From NCBI RefSeq assembly GCF_018492665.1, contig NZ_JAFVME010000003.1, positions 310,001-374,000 on the forward strand: a DNA stretch of 64,000 bases, in the 5' to 3' direction. Each line of letters starts with the position of its first letter. The first letter of the stretch is position 1. The position numbers and the translations under genes are program-made. Below are positions 17,742 to 27,209 of this stretch, piece after piece. Source of the stretch: Pedobacter sp. B4-66 (GTDB taxonomy: Bacteria; Bacteroidota; Bacteroidia; Sphingobacteriales; Sphingobacteriaceae). A model generated the notes under the pieces. The model ran no database searches. It was not told the DNA's origin and saw nothing but the letters and a program-made list of their open reading frames with translations.

Positions 17742-20369
17742 TTATAGTTCTTTCTGTCTTAATTCTTTATTGTAATGATTAACTAGTGCACTTGTCCATT
17801 CTGCCTTAGGGTAGCTAAAAACAAATACTTGTTTCACTTTTTTTGATCTTTTCAGGTACCATAACACTAATATAGATATGATAACAGAAGGAATTGCTGC
17901 TCCCATCTGATAACTAATAGCATAAACTAAATCAGAACCTCTACTTAAACCGGACAATAATGCTGTGTACAAAGTTAATATTATCATCCATTTAGTTAAG
18001 ATAATATATAATTTAGGAAAGCTTTGCCGTCTATTAATAAAGAGGAATATGGATAGTACTGACAATGAAATCAATACCCCATATGCTATCAGGTCAATTG
18101 TGAATGCTATTTTAAGCAAATTTCTATTTACTTCTCCTATTTCCTCAAAATCATCCCAGAATCTGTTTTCGAAAACCTTAAGGAGTATCAGTTTGCCCAA
18201 GATTGCAATTGGTCCTAAAAAAACTCTTATTGCCAATAGAATTAACCAACCGCTTATTGGTTTTGCGTTAACTATTTGCTCAATATCAAAATCAGTTCTT
18301 TTATGATAAAGTTTCATCATGTAGAATGAAGTCAAAATTGTAATTAAAATAATTATGAGAACAGCAAAGAAGTTAGTATCAGAGGAAGAGGTATTTACTC
18401 CACCTGCCGAAAGTGTATAGCTTAGTTCAGTGCTGATTTTTTTGTATTCCTTTGCATAGTTTTTCAATTCAGAACCTTCAATATACCCCTTTAAGCTTCT
18501 GAATTTATACTTAAAAATAGCAGCCTTATCTTTTTGAGAATTCTTTAATTGAAAAAAATAATAATCGTTTTCAACCTTAACATCAGGGGCGTTATACTCG
18601 GCTAAATAAGGCATATTAACAACAATTTCCTGCTCTACATCTACATGTTGTTTTAATGACATGGGCTCCAACCTCTTTTTTGCCGTAATTTTTCTAAGTT
18701 CCGTGCTGATCAAATCAGCATACACAGAGACAAATTGTACTTGAGGATCCTCACTTTGCGTCCAAATGTTATCTATATCATAATTTTCGACAAACTCTAT
18801 AATATTATTTTTCTCATCATCAACGATTTTTAATGGCACTTTAGTTATAATATCGGTATAGTACTTACCATAATATTCAAGGTAATCCTTTTCAACTTCG
18901 CTAATCCCATTTTCTGCAATGTAACTTCTGATATTATCTGCATAATTAGAGGAATATCTGCTCTTTATAATTAGCGTTGACTTTTTATCACTTAAGGTAT
19001 CTACAACATTGAACGTAGCTTGAGAAACCAATTTGCCTTTTGGTGCACTGATTATTTTATCCAGTGCATTGACTCCAGGTTTAATAATAAGGGCATAACC
19101 ATAATCAGGTGCATAAAAATCATCGAATTTTCCTCTTTGATTTGAAATTGTAGGATCAATCCAGGTTTTGTGGTTTTCATTTTCTATCACCACAATAACA
19201 TGATTGAAGACAAAAGGGCTTGGCAAATACTCATTTGTTTTAATACTTGTCTCAGCATTGGTGTATGCCATCGAAGCATTTATTTTCATTGCTTTTAATA
19301 GATATACAAGCAATAATGATTTGTCCTTGCAGTCTCCATACCTTTGATTTAATACCTTTTCAGGTGAATTTGGTCGATGTGAATAGATACCAGTCTCAAT
19401 CCCCATATACCTTATTTTATCCTGCACAAAGCGAGTGGCCAGCTCTATATACCTTTTCTGATCTGAACCCGAAAGCGCTTTTAATTCTTGAATCTTTTTA
19501 TTCAGTAATGGAGTTTTTAAATTGGAATAATTGCTAACTGACAACCCCCAGTTAACAATTTCATTCCAACTTTTGTATTCACTAACCTGAACACTTTTTA
19601 GTGGATTATACCATGAAGGTTCATAATTGGCAACACGATGAGTTTTAGTTAAATTACTTTTCCATTCATACAGTTTACAGCCATCTTTTTCACTTATCTT
19701 AGGAGGCTGAACACCATTAAAATTTTTAATGCTCAGGTTCTTTTTGTTGTTGACAAATAAGTTTATATACAACTGTCCGATACTGGTTGAACCTTCTAAA
19801 TAGTATTGACTAGCTAGTTTTTCGCCGAACACTGGATTACTTCCTTCTATTGTATAGGAAAACTCAATTTTATCACCTTTACGAACATCATCAAGTAAAA
19901 TAAAGGCATCATAAGTTCCGCTGTAAATAAATTTAGACAGATCTTTTTCATTTTGAAGCACTTTAAACTTGCTTCTTTTCAATTGATCTGATGCTTTATT
20001 GTTTCGCCAGATCAGCAGCTTATGAAAGATCAGTTTCTGAAAACTTGGCTCATAAGTAACACTAATTTGTGATGCGTTTTGTACACCAGCATCTGACACG
20101 ATTTCTCTTACAATACGCGTGTATTCTTCCTGATGTTCAGCGTGATTTTGATTTTCATATAGCAGAAGAAAATAACCATCTGACACATCCTTATTACTTG
20201 GTCGAGATCCCTCACTATTATTGTTTACTATCCAGGATGGTGGAGTTTTATTAATGGAAAAATTATTTTCCTGCGCAAAAGCAAAAGATTGCGCCAAAAA
20301 TAGAATAACAAAGAAGAAACACACTTTTAAAGAAAGTGGGTAATTGAGATTGAGCGTTAATAAAGACAT
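17742..20369 (-). CDS. DUF3857/transglutaminase-like protein with C-terminal membrane domain
   Basis: 875 residues. A signal peptide (about 1-33) leads into a DUF3857 beta domain and then a transglutaminase-like cysteine-protease fold. The catalytic triad is visible as C347 (YGDCKDKS), H390 (FNHVIVV) and D405 (WIDPT). From about residue 660 there are about five membrane helices, including SGWLILLAIRVFLGP, resembling DUF2569. The protease-like domain is therefore periplasmic and tethered by a polytopic tail. Transglutaminase-like proteins of Bacteroidota are common but of unknown substrate. Confidence 0.85.
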   Translation of the reverse strand: MSLLTLNLNYPLSLKVCFFFVILFLAQSFAFAQENNFSINKTPPSWIVNNNSEGSRPSNKDVSDGYFLLLYENQNHAEHQEEYTRIVREIVSDAGVQNASQISVTYEPSFQKLIFHKLLIWRNNKASDQLKRSKFKVLQNEKDLSKFIYSGTYDAFILLDDVRKGDKIEFSYTIEGSNPVFGEKLASQYYLEGSTSIGQLYINLFVNNKKNLSIKNFNGVQPPKISEKDGCKLYEWKSNLTKTHRVANYEPSWYNPLKSVQVSEYKSWNEIVNWGLSVSNYSNLKTPLLNKKIQELKALSGSDQKRYIELATRFVQDKIRYMGIETGIYSHRPNSPEKVLNQRYGDCKDKSLLLVYLLKAMKINASMAYTNAETSIKTNEYLPSPFVFNHVIVVIENENHKTWIDPTISNQRGKFDDFYAPDYGYALIIKPGVNALDKIISAPKGKLVSQATFNVVDTLSDKKSTLIIKSRYSSNYADNIRSYIAENGISEVEKDYLEYYGKYYTDIITKVPLKIVDDEKNNIIEFVENYDIDNIWTQSEDPQVQFVSVYADLISTELRKITAKKRLEPMSLKQHVDVEQEIVVNMPYLAEYNAPDVKVENDYYFFQLKNSQKDKAAIFKYKFRSLKGYIEGSELKNYAKEYKKISTELSYTLSAGGVNTSSSDTNFFAVLIIILITILTSFYMMKLYHKRTDFDIEQIVNAKPISGWLILLAIRVFLGPIAILGKLILLKVFENRFWDDFEEIGEVNRNLLKIAFTIDLIAYGVLISLSVLSIFLFINRRQSFPKLYIILTKWMIILTLYTALLSGLSRGSDLVYAISYQMGAAIPSVIISILVLWYLKRSKKVKQVFVFSYPKAEWTSALVNHYNKELRQKEL

Positions 20370-20398
20370 AAAGATTATGAAAACACTAATTTACATAA

Positions 20399-21589
20399 TT
20401 ATTTGAAAGCATTTATACCTGTTACATCCATTCCAGTAATTAATAAATGAATGTCATGAGTTCCTTCATAAGTAACTACAGATTCCAGATTCATCATATG
20501 CCTCATAATTGAATATTCACCGGTAATTCCCATTCCACCAAGCATTTGTCTTGCATTTCGGGCAATATCTAAAGCTATCTCTACACTATTTCTTTTTGCC
20601 ATTGAAATCTGTTCTGATGTAGCTCTGTTTTCGCTCTTTAACACGCCTAAACGCCAAACTAATAGCTGCCCCTTAGTAATTTCAGTAATCATTTCAGCCA
20701 GTTTCTTTTGCTGTAACTGAAAACCACCGATAGGCTTGCCAAATTGCACACGCTCTTTAGAATAGCGTAAGGCAGTATCATAGCAGTCCATAGCCGCACC
20801 TAAAGCGCCCCATGCAATACCATACCGTGCTTGATTTAAACAACCTAAAGGCCCTTTTAATCCGCTTATTTCAGGGAAAACATTTTCCTTAGGCACCTTT
20901 ACATTATCAAAAACCAATTCACCTGTTGCAGAAGCTCTTAAGCTCCATTTTCCATGAGTTTCAGGAGTTGTAAAACCTTCCATACCACGTTCTACAACCA
21001 TTCCTCTGATTTTTCCAGATTCGTCCTTAGCCCAAACCACTGCGATATCAGCAAAAGGAGCATTAGAAATCCACATTTTTGCCCCATTAAGCAAATAATA
21101 GCTACCATTATCTTTAATATTGGTCGCCATTCCACCTGGATTAGATCCGTGATCCGGCTCGGTTAACCCAAAGCACCCCATCAGTTCACCGGTGGCAAGC
21201 TTAGGTAAGTATTTTCTACGTTGTTCTTCGGTTCCGTAAGCATAAATAGGGTACATGACCAGTGAACCTTGCACAGATGCAGTAGATCTGACTCCTGAAT
21301 CACCGCGTTCAATTTCCTGCATTATGATGCCGTAGGCAATATAATCCAAACCAGCACCACCGTATTCAACAGGTATAGTAGGACCAAAGGCACCTATTTC
21401 ACCCAAGCCTTTAATGATCTGCTTAGGAAATTCTGCCCTTTGAGCGTAATCTTCAATAATAGGACTCACTTCTTTTTTAACCCAATCTCTTGCAGTAGCA
21501 CGAATCAGTTTGTGCTCTTCAGAAAGTAATTCGTCTAGTAAATAGTAATCGGGAGCTTCGTAAAGGTCTTTCTTCGCAGATTTATTCAT
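20399..21589 (-). CDS. acyl-CoA dehydrogenase, glutaryl-CoA dehydrogenase type
   Basis: 396-residue FAD acyl-CoA dehydrogenase. The catalytic glutamate is in VTYEGTHDIH, and CFGLTEPDHGSNPGGM matches the glutaryl-CoA dehydrogenase subgroup. It would oxidise and decarboxylate glutaryl-CoA to crotonyl-CoA in lysine/tryptophan breakdown, passing electrons to ETF. Divergent from folB. The family is certain; the glutaryl-CoA specificity is inferred from motif resemblance. Confidence 0.88.
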   Translation of the reverse strand: MNKSAKKDLYEAPDYYLLDELLSEEHKLIRATARDWVKKEVSPIIEDYAQRAEFPKQIIKGLGEIGAFGPTIPVEYGGAGLDYIAYGIIMQEIERGDSGVRSTASVQGSLVMYPIYAYGTEEQRRKYLPKLATGELMGCFGLTEPDHGSNPGGMATNIKDNGSYYLLNGAKMWISNAPFADIAVVWAKDESGKIRGMVVERGMEGFTTPETHGKWSLRASATGELVFDNVKVPKENVFPEISGLKGPLGCLNQARYGIAWGALGAAMDCYDTALRYSKERVQFGKPIGGFQLQQKKLAEMITEITKGQLLVWRLGVLKSENRATSEQISMAKRNSVEIALDIARNARQMLGGMGITGEYSIMRHMMNLESVVTYEGTHDIHLLITGMDVTGINAFK

Positions 21590-21689
21590 TGTTTCCAGTA
21601 TATTTGGTTACGTAAACAGCTATTGTAATCAAAGGTAATAAATTAGGACAATGGCAGGTTATAACGGATAAAAAATTTAATTTCAAAAA

Positions 21690-22073
21690 ATGAGTGATAT
21701 TCAAAACTATATACAGACAGTTGCCTTAAGAGACGTTAAATGTTATGCGTTACATGGATATTACCCTGAAGAGCAGTTAACAGGTATCTATTTTACGGTT
21801 GATGTAGTGGTTACATTTACGCCTAATACAGACACCGAAAATCTAGAGCGAACTGTTAATTATGAAATATTGAATAGCATCATACTAGACGAAATGAAAC
21901 GCACAAGAAAAATGCTGGAAACCGTTGTTAAAAGCATTTTAGATCGCGTAATTGAAAATTATCCATTTATACTTACTGCGGAGGTGGGGATTAAGAAACT
22001 TAATCCACCAATGCCGGGCGAAATAGGACATTCATTTGTGCAACTTAAATATACTTCGCTATCATCAATTTGA
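21690..22073 (+). CDS. folB: dihydroneopterin aldolase
   Basis: 127-residue FolB of folate synthesis, converting dihydroneopterin to hydroxymethyl-dihydropterin and glycolaldehyde. The opening ALRDVKCYALHGYYPEEQ and the C-terminal VGIKKLNPPMPG, holding the active-site lysine, are characteristic. It is followed by a 113-bp gap before the GlcD-like gene. Confidence 0.92.
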   Translation: MSDIQNYIQTVALRDVKCYALHGYYPEEQLTGIYFTVDVVVTFTPNTDTENLERTVNYEILNSIILDEMKRTRKMLETVVKSILDRVIENYPFILTAEVGIKKLNPPMPGEIGHSFVQLKYTSLSSI

Positions 22074-22186
22074 TCCATTCCGTCATCCTGACATCGAAGA
22101 AGCTACGAAACAAAATAAATTCAGCATCACTGGGTTTCCTAATTAAACCACTTTAAGAACACATATATACAAAAGATAAGCGTATC

Positions 22187-23584
22187 ATGGAATACACTAA
22201 AATCACTTCAGATATACTAGCTGAAATCATACAAATTATAGGTACCGAGAGCGTTTTCACAGATGAAGAATCATTGGAAAATTACGCTCACGATGAGACT
22301 GAAGACCTTAAATATTACCCTGAAGTTGTAGTTAAGCCAACCGATGCAAACCAAATTTCTGCATTATTAAGATTATGTAACGCAAATCATGTACCCCTTA
22401 CTCCACGCGGAGGAGGTACCGGATTAAGCGGAGCTGCGCTTCCCATTTATGGCGGAGTACTATTATCAATGGAAAAATTTAAAGCCATAATTGATATAGA
22501 TACAGAAAACCTTCAGGCAACTGTTGAACCTGGAGTAATAACAGAAGACTTTATAAATGCCGTTGGCGAACATGGCTTGCTTTACCCAGTAGACCCATCA
22601 AGTAAAGGCTCTTGTTTTATCGGTGGAAACGTTGCCCATGGTTCCGGAGGCCCAAGGGTGGTTAAATACGGCACTATTAGGGAGTATATTTTAAACCTCG
22701 AAGTAGTGCTGCCAACCGGGGAAATTATCTGGACAGGCGCCAATACTTTAAAATATGCTTCTGGTTATAACCTAACCCAAATGATGATTGGATCGGAAGG
22801 AACGCTAGGCGTGGTAACCAAAATAGTAACCAAACTTGTCCCTAAACCTCAGCAAAGTGTTTTAATGCTGGCTTCTTTTGGCGAAAATGAAAAAGCTTGT
22901 GCCGCTGTTTCAGCAATCTTCAGAGCTGGAATTGTTCCTTCAGCACTTGAGTTTATGGAAAGAAAAGGAGTAGAGTGGGTAATTAAATTCGACGATATTA
23001 AATTTGACCTGAAACCTGATGTAAATGCATTTCTTTTAATCGAATTTGATGGTGATGATATGGACGCCATTTTTAAAGATTGCGAAAAAGTAAATCTGGT
23101 TCTGGAGCAATTTGAGTGTAGTGATGTGTTATTTGCCGATACTACTCAACAAAAAGAAGATCTATGGCGGATGCGTCGTACCATGGCTGAGTCGGTAAAA
23201 TCTAACTCTGTTTACAAGGAAGAAGATACAGTTGTGCCAAGAGCCGCATTACCTAAGCTGATAAATGGAATCAAAGAAATAGGTAGCAGATATGGCTTTG
23301 AGAGCGTTTGTTACGGACATGCCGGAGATGGCAACCTCCATATCAATATCATTAAAGCAGGAATGAGCGACGAGGACTGGAAGAACAAACTCAAGGACGG
23401 AATTGTTGAGATATTTGAATTAACAAGCGCATTAGGCGGCACAATATCAGGAGAACATGGCATTGGATTGGTGCAAAAAGAATTTATGCCTATAAAATAT
23501 AGTGAGGTTAACCTCAATCTGATGCGTGGAATTAAATCAATATTTGATCCAAATGGCATCCTTAATCCCGGTAAGATATTTTAG
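22187..23584 (+). CDS. FAD-linked oxidase of the GlcD/D-lactate dehydrogenase family
   Basis: 465-residue flavoprotein with an N-terminal VAO-type FAD domain (TPRGGGTGLSGAALP, then GSEGTLGVVTK) and a C-terminal substrate domain with CYGHAGDGNLHIN and GEHGIGLVQK. It oxidises a D-2-hydroxyacid such as glycolate or D-lactate. The iron-sulfur and GlcE partner subunits are not adjacent, so it is probably a single-subunit enzyme. The exact substrate is not readable. Confidence 0.9.
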   Translation: MEYTKITSDILAEIIQIIGTESVFTDEESLENYAHDETEDLKYYPEVVVKPTDANQISALLRLCNANHVPLTPRGGGTGLSGAALPIYGGVLLSMEKFKAIIDIDTENLQATVEPGVITEDFINAVGEHGLLYPVDPSSKGSCFIGGNVAHGSGGPRVVKYGTIREYILNLEVVLPTGEIIWTGANTLKYASGYNLTQMMIGSEGTLGVVTKIVTKLVPKPQQSVLMLASFGENEKACAAVSAIFRAGIVPSALEFMERKGVEWVIKFDDIKFDLKPDVNAFLLIEFDGDDMDAIFKDCEKVNLVLEQFECSDVLFADTTQQKEDLWRMRRTMAESVKSNSVYKEEDTVVPRAALPKLINGIKEIGSRYGFESVCYGHAGDGNLHINIIKAGMSDEDWKNKLKDGIVEIFELTSALGGTISGEHGIGLVQKEFMPIKYSEVNLNLMRGIKSIFDPNGILNPGKIF

Positions 23585-23590
23585 CAATAA

Positions 23591-23622
23591 GAACAGCTCG
23601 GTTAATTATTATCGAGCTGTTC
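23591..23622. other. hairpin between convergent genes
   Basis: GAACAGCTCG / CGAGCTGTTC, a perfect 10-bp stem with a 12-nt loop, just after the GlcD-like stop. The right arm encodes the last residues (EQL) of the convergent thioesterase. It has no following T-run on either strand, so it is not a textbook terminator. Confidence 0.45.
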
Positions 23623-24093
23623 AAAAAGTATCATCTTGTTTTTTTCTTCTTCGGGTATTGGGGTAGAAATTTTAGCTTCATAATCAAACGCTACACATAC
23701 CGTTTTTCCTTTACTGCAAATTACTTCTTTACCGTGTTCCATCTTGATCAGTAGATATTCCAGATCAAAACTACTCTTTCCAATCCTCGCGGTACGAACG
23801 TACATGCTAATTTTATCTTCCAGAAAAATGGGAGTAATGTATTCAAGAGAGGCCTGGGCAATTACAACACCTGTTTTTTTCCAATCCCACTGTATTGCCT
23901 GTTTCCAATATTTAGCTCTGGCGATTTCCATGAAGGTAAAGTAGGTTGCGTTGTTCACGTGCCCCATCATATCGAAATCAGCAAATCGTGTTTCAATGTT
24001 GGTTTTATACTTAAAACTGTCTATTTGATTCACTATATCTGTCGTTTTGTCTTGCTTAATTGTTTTATTACGCCAAAATGTCTTAAAAATCAT
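23602..24093 (-). CDS. acyl-CoA thioesterase (4-hydroxybenzoyl-CoA thioesterase family)
   Basis: 163-residue hot-dog-fold thioesterase. The family active-site segment FADFDMMGHVNNATY is present near residue 40. It is YbgC-like and would hydrolyse acyl-CoA thioesters in the cytoplasm. The first 30 residues are a non-conserved extension, so the true start may be slightly downstream. It converges on the GlcD-like gene. Confidence 0.87.
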   Translation of the reverse strand: MIFKTFWRNKTIKQDKTTDIVNQIDSFKYKTNIETRFADFDMMGHVNNATYFTFMEIARAKYWKQAIQWDWKKTGVVIAQASLEYITPIFLEDKISMYVRTARIGKSSFDLEYLLIKMEHGKEVICSKGKTVCVAFDYEAKISTPIPEEEKNKMILFEQLDNN

Positions 24094-24168
24094 AAATAAA
24101 TGGGTTGGTATAGGAGTTGATTATATGGTTAATATAAAATTTAAATTAAAAAATAGGAGACATAAACG

Positions 24169-24600
24169 ATGACACTAGTAAAATTCAACAACAGAACCAG
24201 GAACACCGCACCATACTTTAACAATGTATTCGACTCTTTGTTTAGTGAAGCAATAAATAAAAACTTAACTATAAACAAAGTACCGGGAGTAAATATTTTA
24301 GAAACCGAAACTGATTACAAAATTGAATTGGCTGCTCCAGGCTTAACTAAAGAAGATTTTCAAATCAATTTAAAGAAAGATACTCTTTCTGTTTGGGCTG
24401 AGAAAAAAACAATCGAAACAGAAGATAAAAAAGATTATACACGCAGAGAATTTGATTACTTCTCATTTGCAAGATCATTTGTCTTACCTGAAAGCGTAAA
24501 TGCAGATAACATTACTGCAGAATATGTGAACGGGATTTTAAATATCACGATCGGTAAAGACGAAGCAAAATCTCAGAATAAAGAAATTAAGGTTTCATAA
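24169..24600 (+). CDS. Hsp20/alpha-crystallin small heat-shock protein
   Basis: 143-residue small chaperone. The alpha-crystallin domain runs from about residue 38 to 135 (VNILETETDYKIELAAPGL, then AEYVNGILNITI), and the C-terminal IKV motif for oligomer contacts is present. Unusually for this phylum, a Shine-Dalgarno-like AGGAG lies at 24155-24159, 9 bp before the ATG, which may favour strong translation. A strong terminator follows. Confidence 0.94.
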   Translation: MTLVKFNNRTRNTAPYFNNVFDSLFSEAINKNLTINKVPGVNILETETDYKIELAAPGLTKEDFQINLKKDTLSVWAEKKTIETEDKKDYTRREFDYFSFARSFVLPESVNADNITAEYVNGILNITIGKDEAKSQNKEIKVS

Positions 24601-24629
24601 TTAGGTTAAAGTTTGGTTTTTTAGGGAGA

Positions 24630-24664
24630 AAAGGGTGTACCGAAAGGTCCACCCTTTCTTTTTG
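24630..24664 (+). terminator. intrinsic terminator after hsp20
   Basis: AAAGGGTGTACC-GAAA-GGTCCACCCTTT: a stem with one mismatch and a stable GAAA tetraloop, followed by CTTTTT. Confidence 0.9.
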
Positions 24665-24670
24665 GTTATA

Positions 24671-24702
24671 GAAAAAGCCTATACAACTTAATGTACAGGC
24701 TA
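24671..24702 (-). terminator. intrinsic terminator for speA
   Basis: On the minus strand AGCCTGTACATTAAGTTGTATAGGCT folds into an interrupted stem followed by TTTTTC, 36 bp after the speA stop codon. Confidence 0.75.
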
Positions 24703-24737
24703 GATTATAAAGTTAATGCTAATTAGTGCCAAAAGAC

Positions 24738-26129
24738 CTAGGTATAACCCAGAATTTTTAGCACTTGCTTACTGTTTTGCTCTTCTCCAAATACTTCAAA
24801 GTTGAATGTCTCATCTCTGTTTCTACGGATAATTACGTGCTTAGGACTAGGTAACAAACAATGATGGATACCGCCATAGCCACTTAAAACCTCTTGATAA
24901 GCACCTGTATGAAAGAAACCCAAATACTGTACTTTACGCGTCTTAGGCATAAACACACTGTTCATATGGGCTTCCTGGTTGTAATAATCCTGACCATCGC
25001 AGGTAATACCACCTAAGTTTACTCTTTCGTATTCTGCATCCCAATTGTTTACCGGAAGCAAAATATATTTTTGGTTTAGCGCCCAAACATCAGGAAGATT
25101 AGTGATGAATGAACCATCCAACATCAACCATTTCTCTCTGTCGTTCTGTTGCTTACGACCTAATACTTTATATAAAATACCAGAAGCTTCGGCCACTGTA
25201 TACTTTCCAAACTCAGTAATAATATCCGGCTCTACAACATCGTGTTCAGCACAAATTTCTTTAATCCTTTTTACGATCTCATTAACCATGTATTCGTAAT
25301 CGAAATCAAATACTAATGAATCTTTAAATGGCATACCACCACCAATATCCAAAGTATCTAGTTCAGGATTAATTTTCTTGAATTTGCAATAAAGCGTAAC
25401 GTATTTCTCCAATTCGTTCCAGTAATACGGAGAATCTGTAATACCTGAATTGATAAAGAAGTGTAATAGTTTTACCCTAAAATTAGGATTAGCAGAGATT
25501 TTATTGTTGTAAAACTCGATTACATCCTCTAAACGCACACCTAATCTTGAAGTATAGAATTGCGAATCCGGCTGCTCCTCAGCCGCTATACGGATACCAA
25601 GGTTACATGGCGTATCCAATTCAACCTCATCATCAAAAAGGTTAAATTCTTCTTTATTATCTAAAACAGGGATGATGTTTTTATAGCCATCATGCAACAT
25701 ATCGATAATATATTGCTTGTATTGGTACGTTTTAAAACCATTACATATTACAGTAATGTCTTTTGTTAAGGCACCTTTTTTCTCTAATGCCTCAATCATA
25801 GGCATGTCAAAGGCTGATGAAGTTTCTAAGTGAATACCATTTTTAAGCGCTTCTTCTACAATGTGACGGAAGTGAGAGCTTTTTGTACAATAACAATACT
25901 TATAATCTCCGCGATAGTTGTTTTTGATGATAGCCGTTTGGAACAACAACTTGGCCTGTTGGATCTTTTTACTAATTAATGGAAGGTAAGTAAAACGCAA
26001 TGGCGTACCATAGGTTTCAATCATTTCCATTAAATTTAGATCCTGAAAATATAATTCGTCGTCTATGACGCTGAAACCTTCCTGAGGAAAACCAACACTT
26101 AGATCAAGAAATTCGGAGTAACTCTGCAT
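24738..26129 (-). CDS. speA: biosynthetic arginine decarboxylase, Bacteroidota type
   Basis: 463-residue fold-III PLP decarboxylase resembling the compact Bacteroidota SpeA, shorter than the about 630-residue E. coli enzyme. Motifs include YCTKSSHF around the PLP lysine, LDIGGGMPF, and NLGGITCDGQDYY with the active-site cysteine. It converts arginine to agmatine for polyamine synthesis. It is divergent from an arginase gene 103 bp away, so arginine can be steered to agmatine or to ornithine from one intergenic region. Confidence 0.93.
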   Translation of the reverse strand: MQSYSEFLDLSVGFPQEGFSVIDDELYFQDLNLMEMIETYGTPLRFTYLPLISKKIQQAKLLFQTAIIKNNYRGDYKYCYCTKSSHFRHIVEEALKNGIHLETSSAFDMPMIEALEKKGALTKDITVICNGFKTYQYKQYIIDMLHDGYKNIIPVLDNKEEFNLFDDEVELDTPCNLGIRIAAEEQPDSQFYTSRLGVRLEDVIEFYNNKISANPNFRVKLLHFFINSGITDSPYYWNELEKYVTLYCKFKKINPELDTLDIGGGMPFKDSLVFDFDYEYMVNEIVKRIKEICAEHDVVEPDIITEFGKYTVAEASGILYKVLGRKQQNDREKWLMLDGSFITNLPDVWALNQKYILLPVNNWDAEYERVNLGGITCDGQDYYNQEAHMNSVFMPKTRKVQYLGFFHTGAYQEVLSGYGGIHHCLLPSPKHVIIRRNRDETFNFEVFGEEQNSKQVLKILGYT

Positions 26130-26232
26130 TTTTTATATTTTTGAACTATTATTTATAGGGTTTGGCAAATTAAAATGAGTTAATTTTGTTGCCAAAGATA
26201 AACACTTTATAAAATACACCCGTATTTTTTTT

Positions 26233-27183
26233 ATGACTAAGACTTTAAAAATTATTGAGGTAAAATCTGAGATCGGCGCCGGCACACGGGGAGCGAGTTT
26301 AGGAGTGGATGCAATCAAGATTGCAGCACTGGATTTTGGCAGTCGTTTCTTTAAAAAACATAAAACTGTAGAGGTTCCAAATGAGAATCATTTACTGCTT
26401 GAAACTACCGGAAGTCCGTTTGCAAAGCGGATTTCGGGGATTTTAACCATGATTGAGCGGGTAAGCGATGAGGTAAATGCTACATTGAATAAAAACGAAT
26501 TTCCGATTGTACTTGCAGGCGATCATAGCACTGCTGCTGGTACCATTGCGGGTATTAAAGCTGCCTTCCCAAAGTCTAAATTGGGGGTAATATGGATCGA
26601 TGCACATGCAGATATCCATTCGCCATACACTACACCGTCGGGAAATATGCACGGAATGCCGCTTGCGATGGCTCTTGATGAGGACAATATTGAGTCGAAA
26701 GTGAATAAGCTTGATCAGGAAACCATCAACTATTGGTATCAATTAAAAAATGTGGGTAATATTGCTCCAAAAATCAATTACAGGGACTTGGTATTGATTT
26801 CGGCAAGGGATATGGAGAAGCCTGAAGAGTATTTGCTTAAAAAAAATAAGGTTAAAATAGTTACAACGGCTGAGCTAAGAAAAAGAGGAGTAGAGCGAAC
26901 GGTTATTGAAACGCTTAAGTACCTTGATCATTGCGAAATGATATATGTTTCCTTTGATGTAGATTCACTTGATCCTACCGCTTCAAGAGGCACGGGAACT
27001 CCTGTTGCACAAGGCTTAACAGAACGGGAAGCAGGAAACTTAATGTCGAGGTTAATAACAAACCAAAAGGTTTGCTGCTTCGAAATTGTTGAAGTAAACC
27101 CAACATTAGATAAAGAAAATCAAATGGCTGAACATGCTTTTGAGATTTTAATTAAAGCAACTAACGCTTTCAGAAACGAATAA
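26233..27183 (+). CDS. rocF: arginase
   Basis: 316-residue binuclear manganese hydrolase converting arginine to ornithine and urea. Metal-ligand motifs are AGDHSTAAG, WIDAHADIHSP and SFDVDSLDP; GNMHGMPLA is the arginase-type substrate loop, distinguishing it from agmatinase. It lies 26 bp upstream of argS on the same strand. A TAATTTTG -7-like box is at 26181-26188. Confidence 0.92.
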   Translation: MTKTLKIIEVKSEIGAGTRGASLGVDAIKIAALDFGSRFFKKHKTVEVPNENHLLLETTGSPFAKRISGILTMIERVSDEVNATLNKNEFPIVLAGDHSTAAGTIAGIKAAFPKSKLGVIWIDAHADIHSPYTTPSGNMHGMPLAMALDEDNIESKVNKLDQETINYWYQLKNVGNIAPKINYRDLVLISARDMEKPEEYLLKKNKVKIVTTAELRKRGVERTVIETLKYLDHCEMIYVSFDVDSLDPTASRGTGTPVAQGLTEREAGNLMSRLITNQKVCCFEIVEVNPTLDKENQMAEHAFEILIKATNAFRNE

Positions 27184-27209
27184 GAAACGCTCGGTAATAA
27201 GAAGAGAAC

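Noticed and set aside
22074..22186. CGTCATCCTGACATCGAAGA-like intergenic sequence after folB
   Set aside because: Resembles the common CGTCATCCTGA intergenic repeat of Bacteroidota but is short and without a partner arm, so no element can be claimed.
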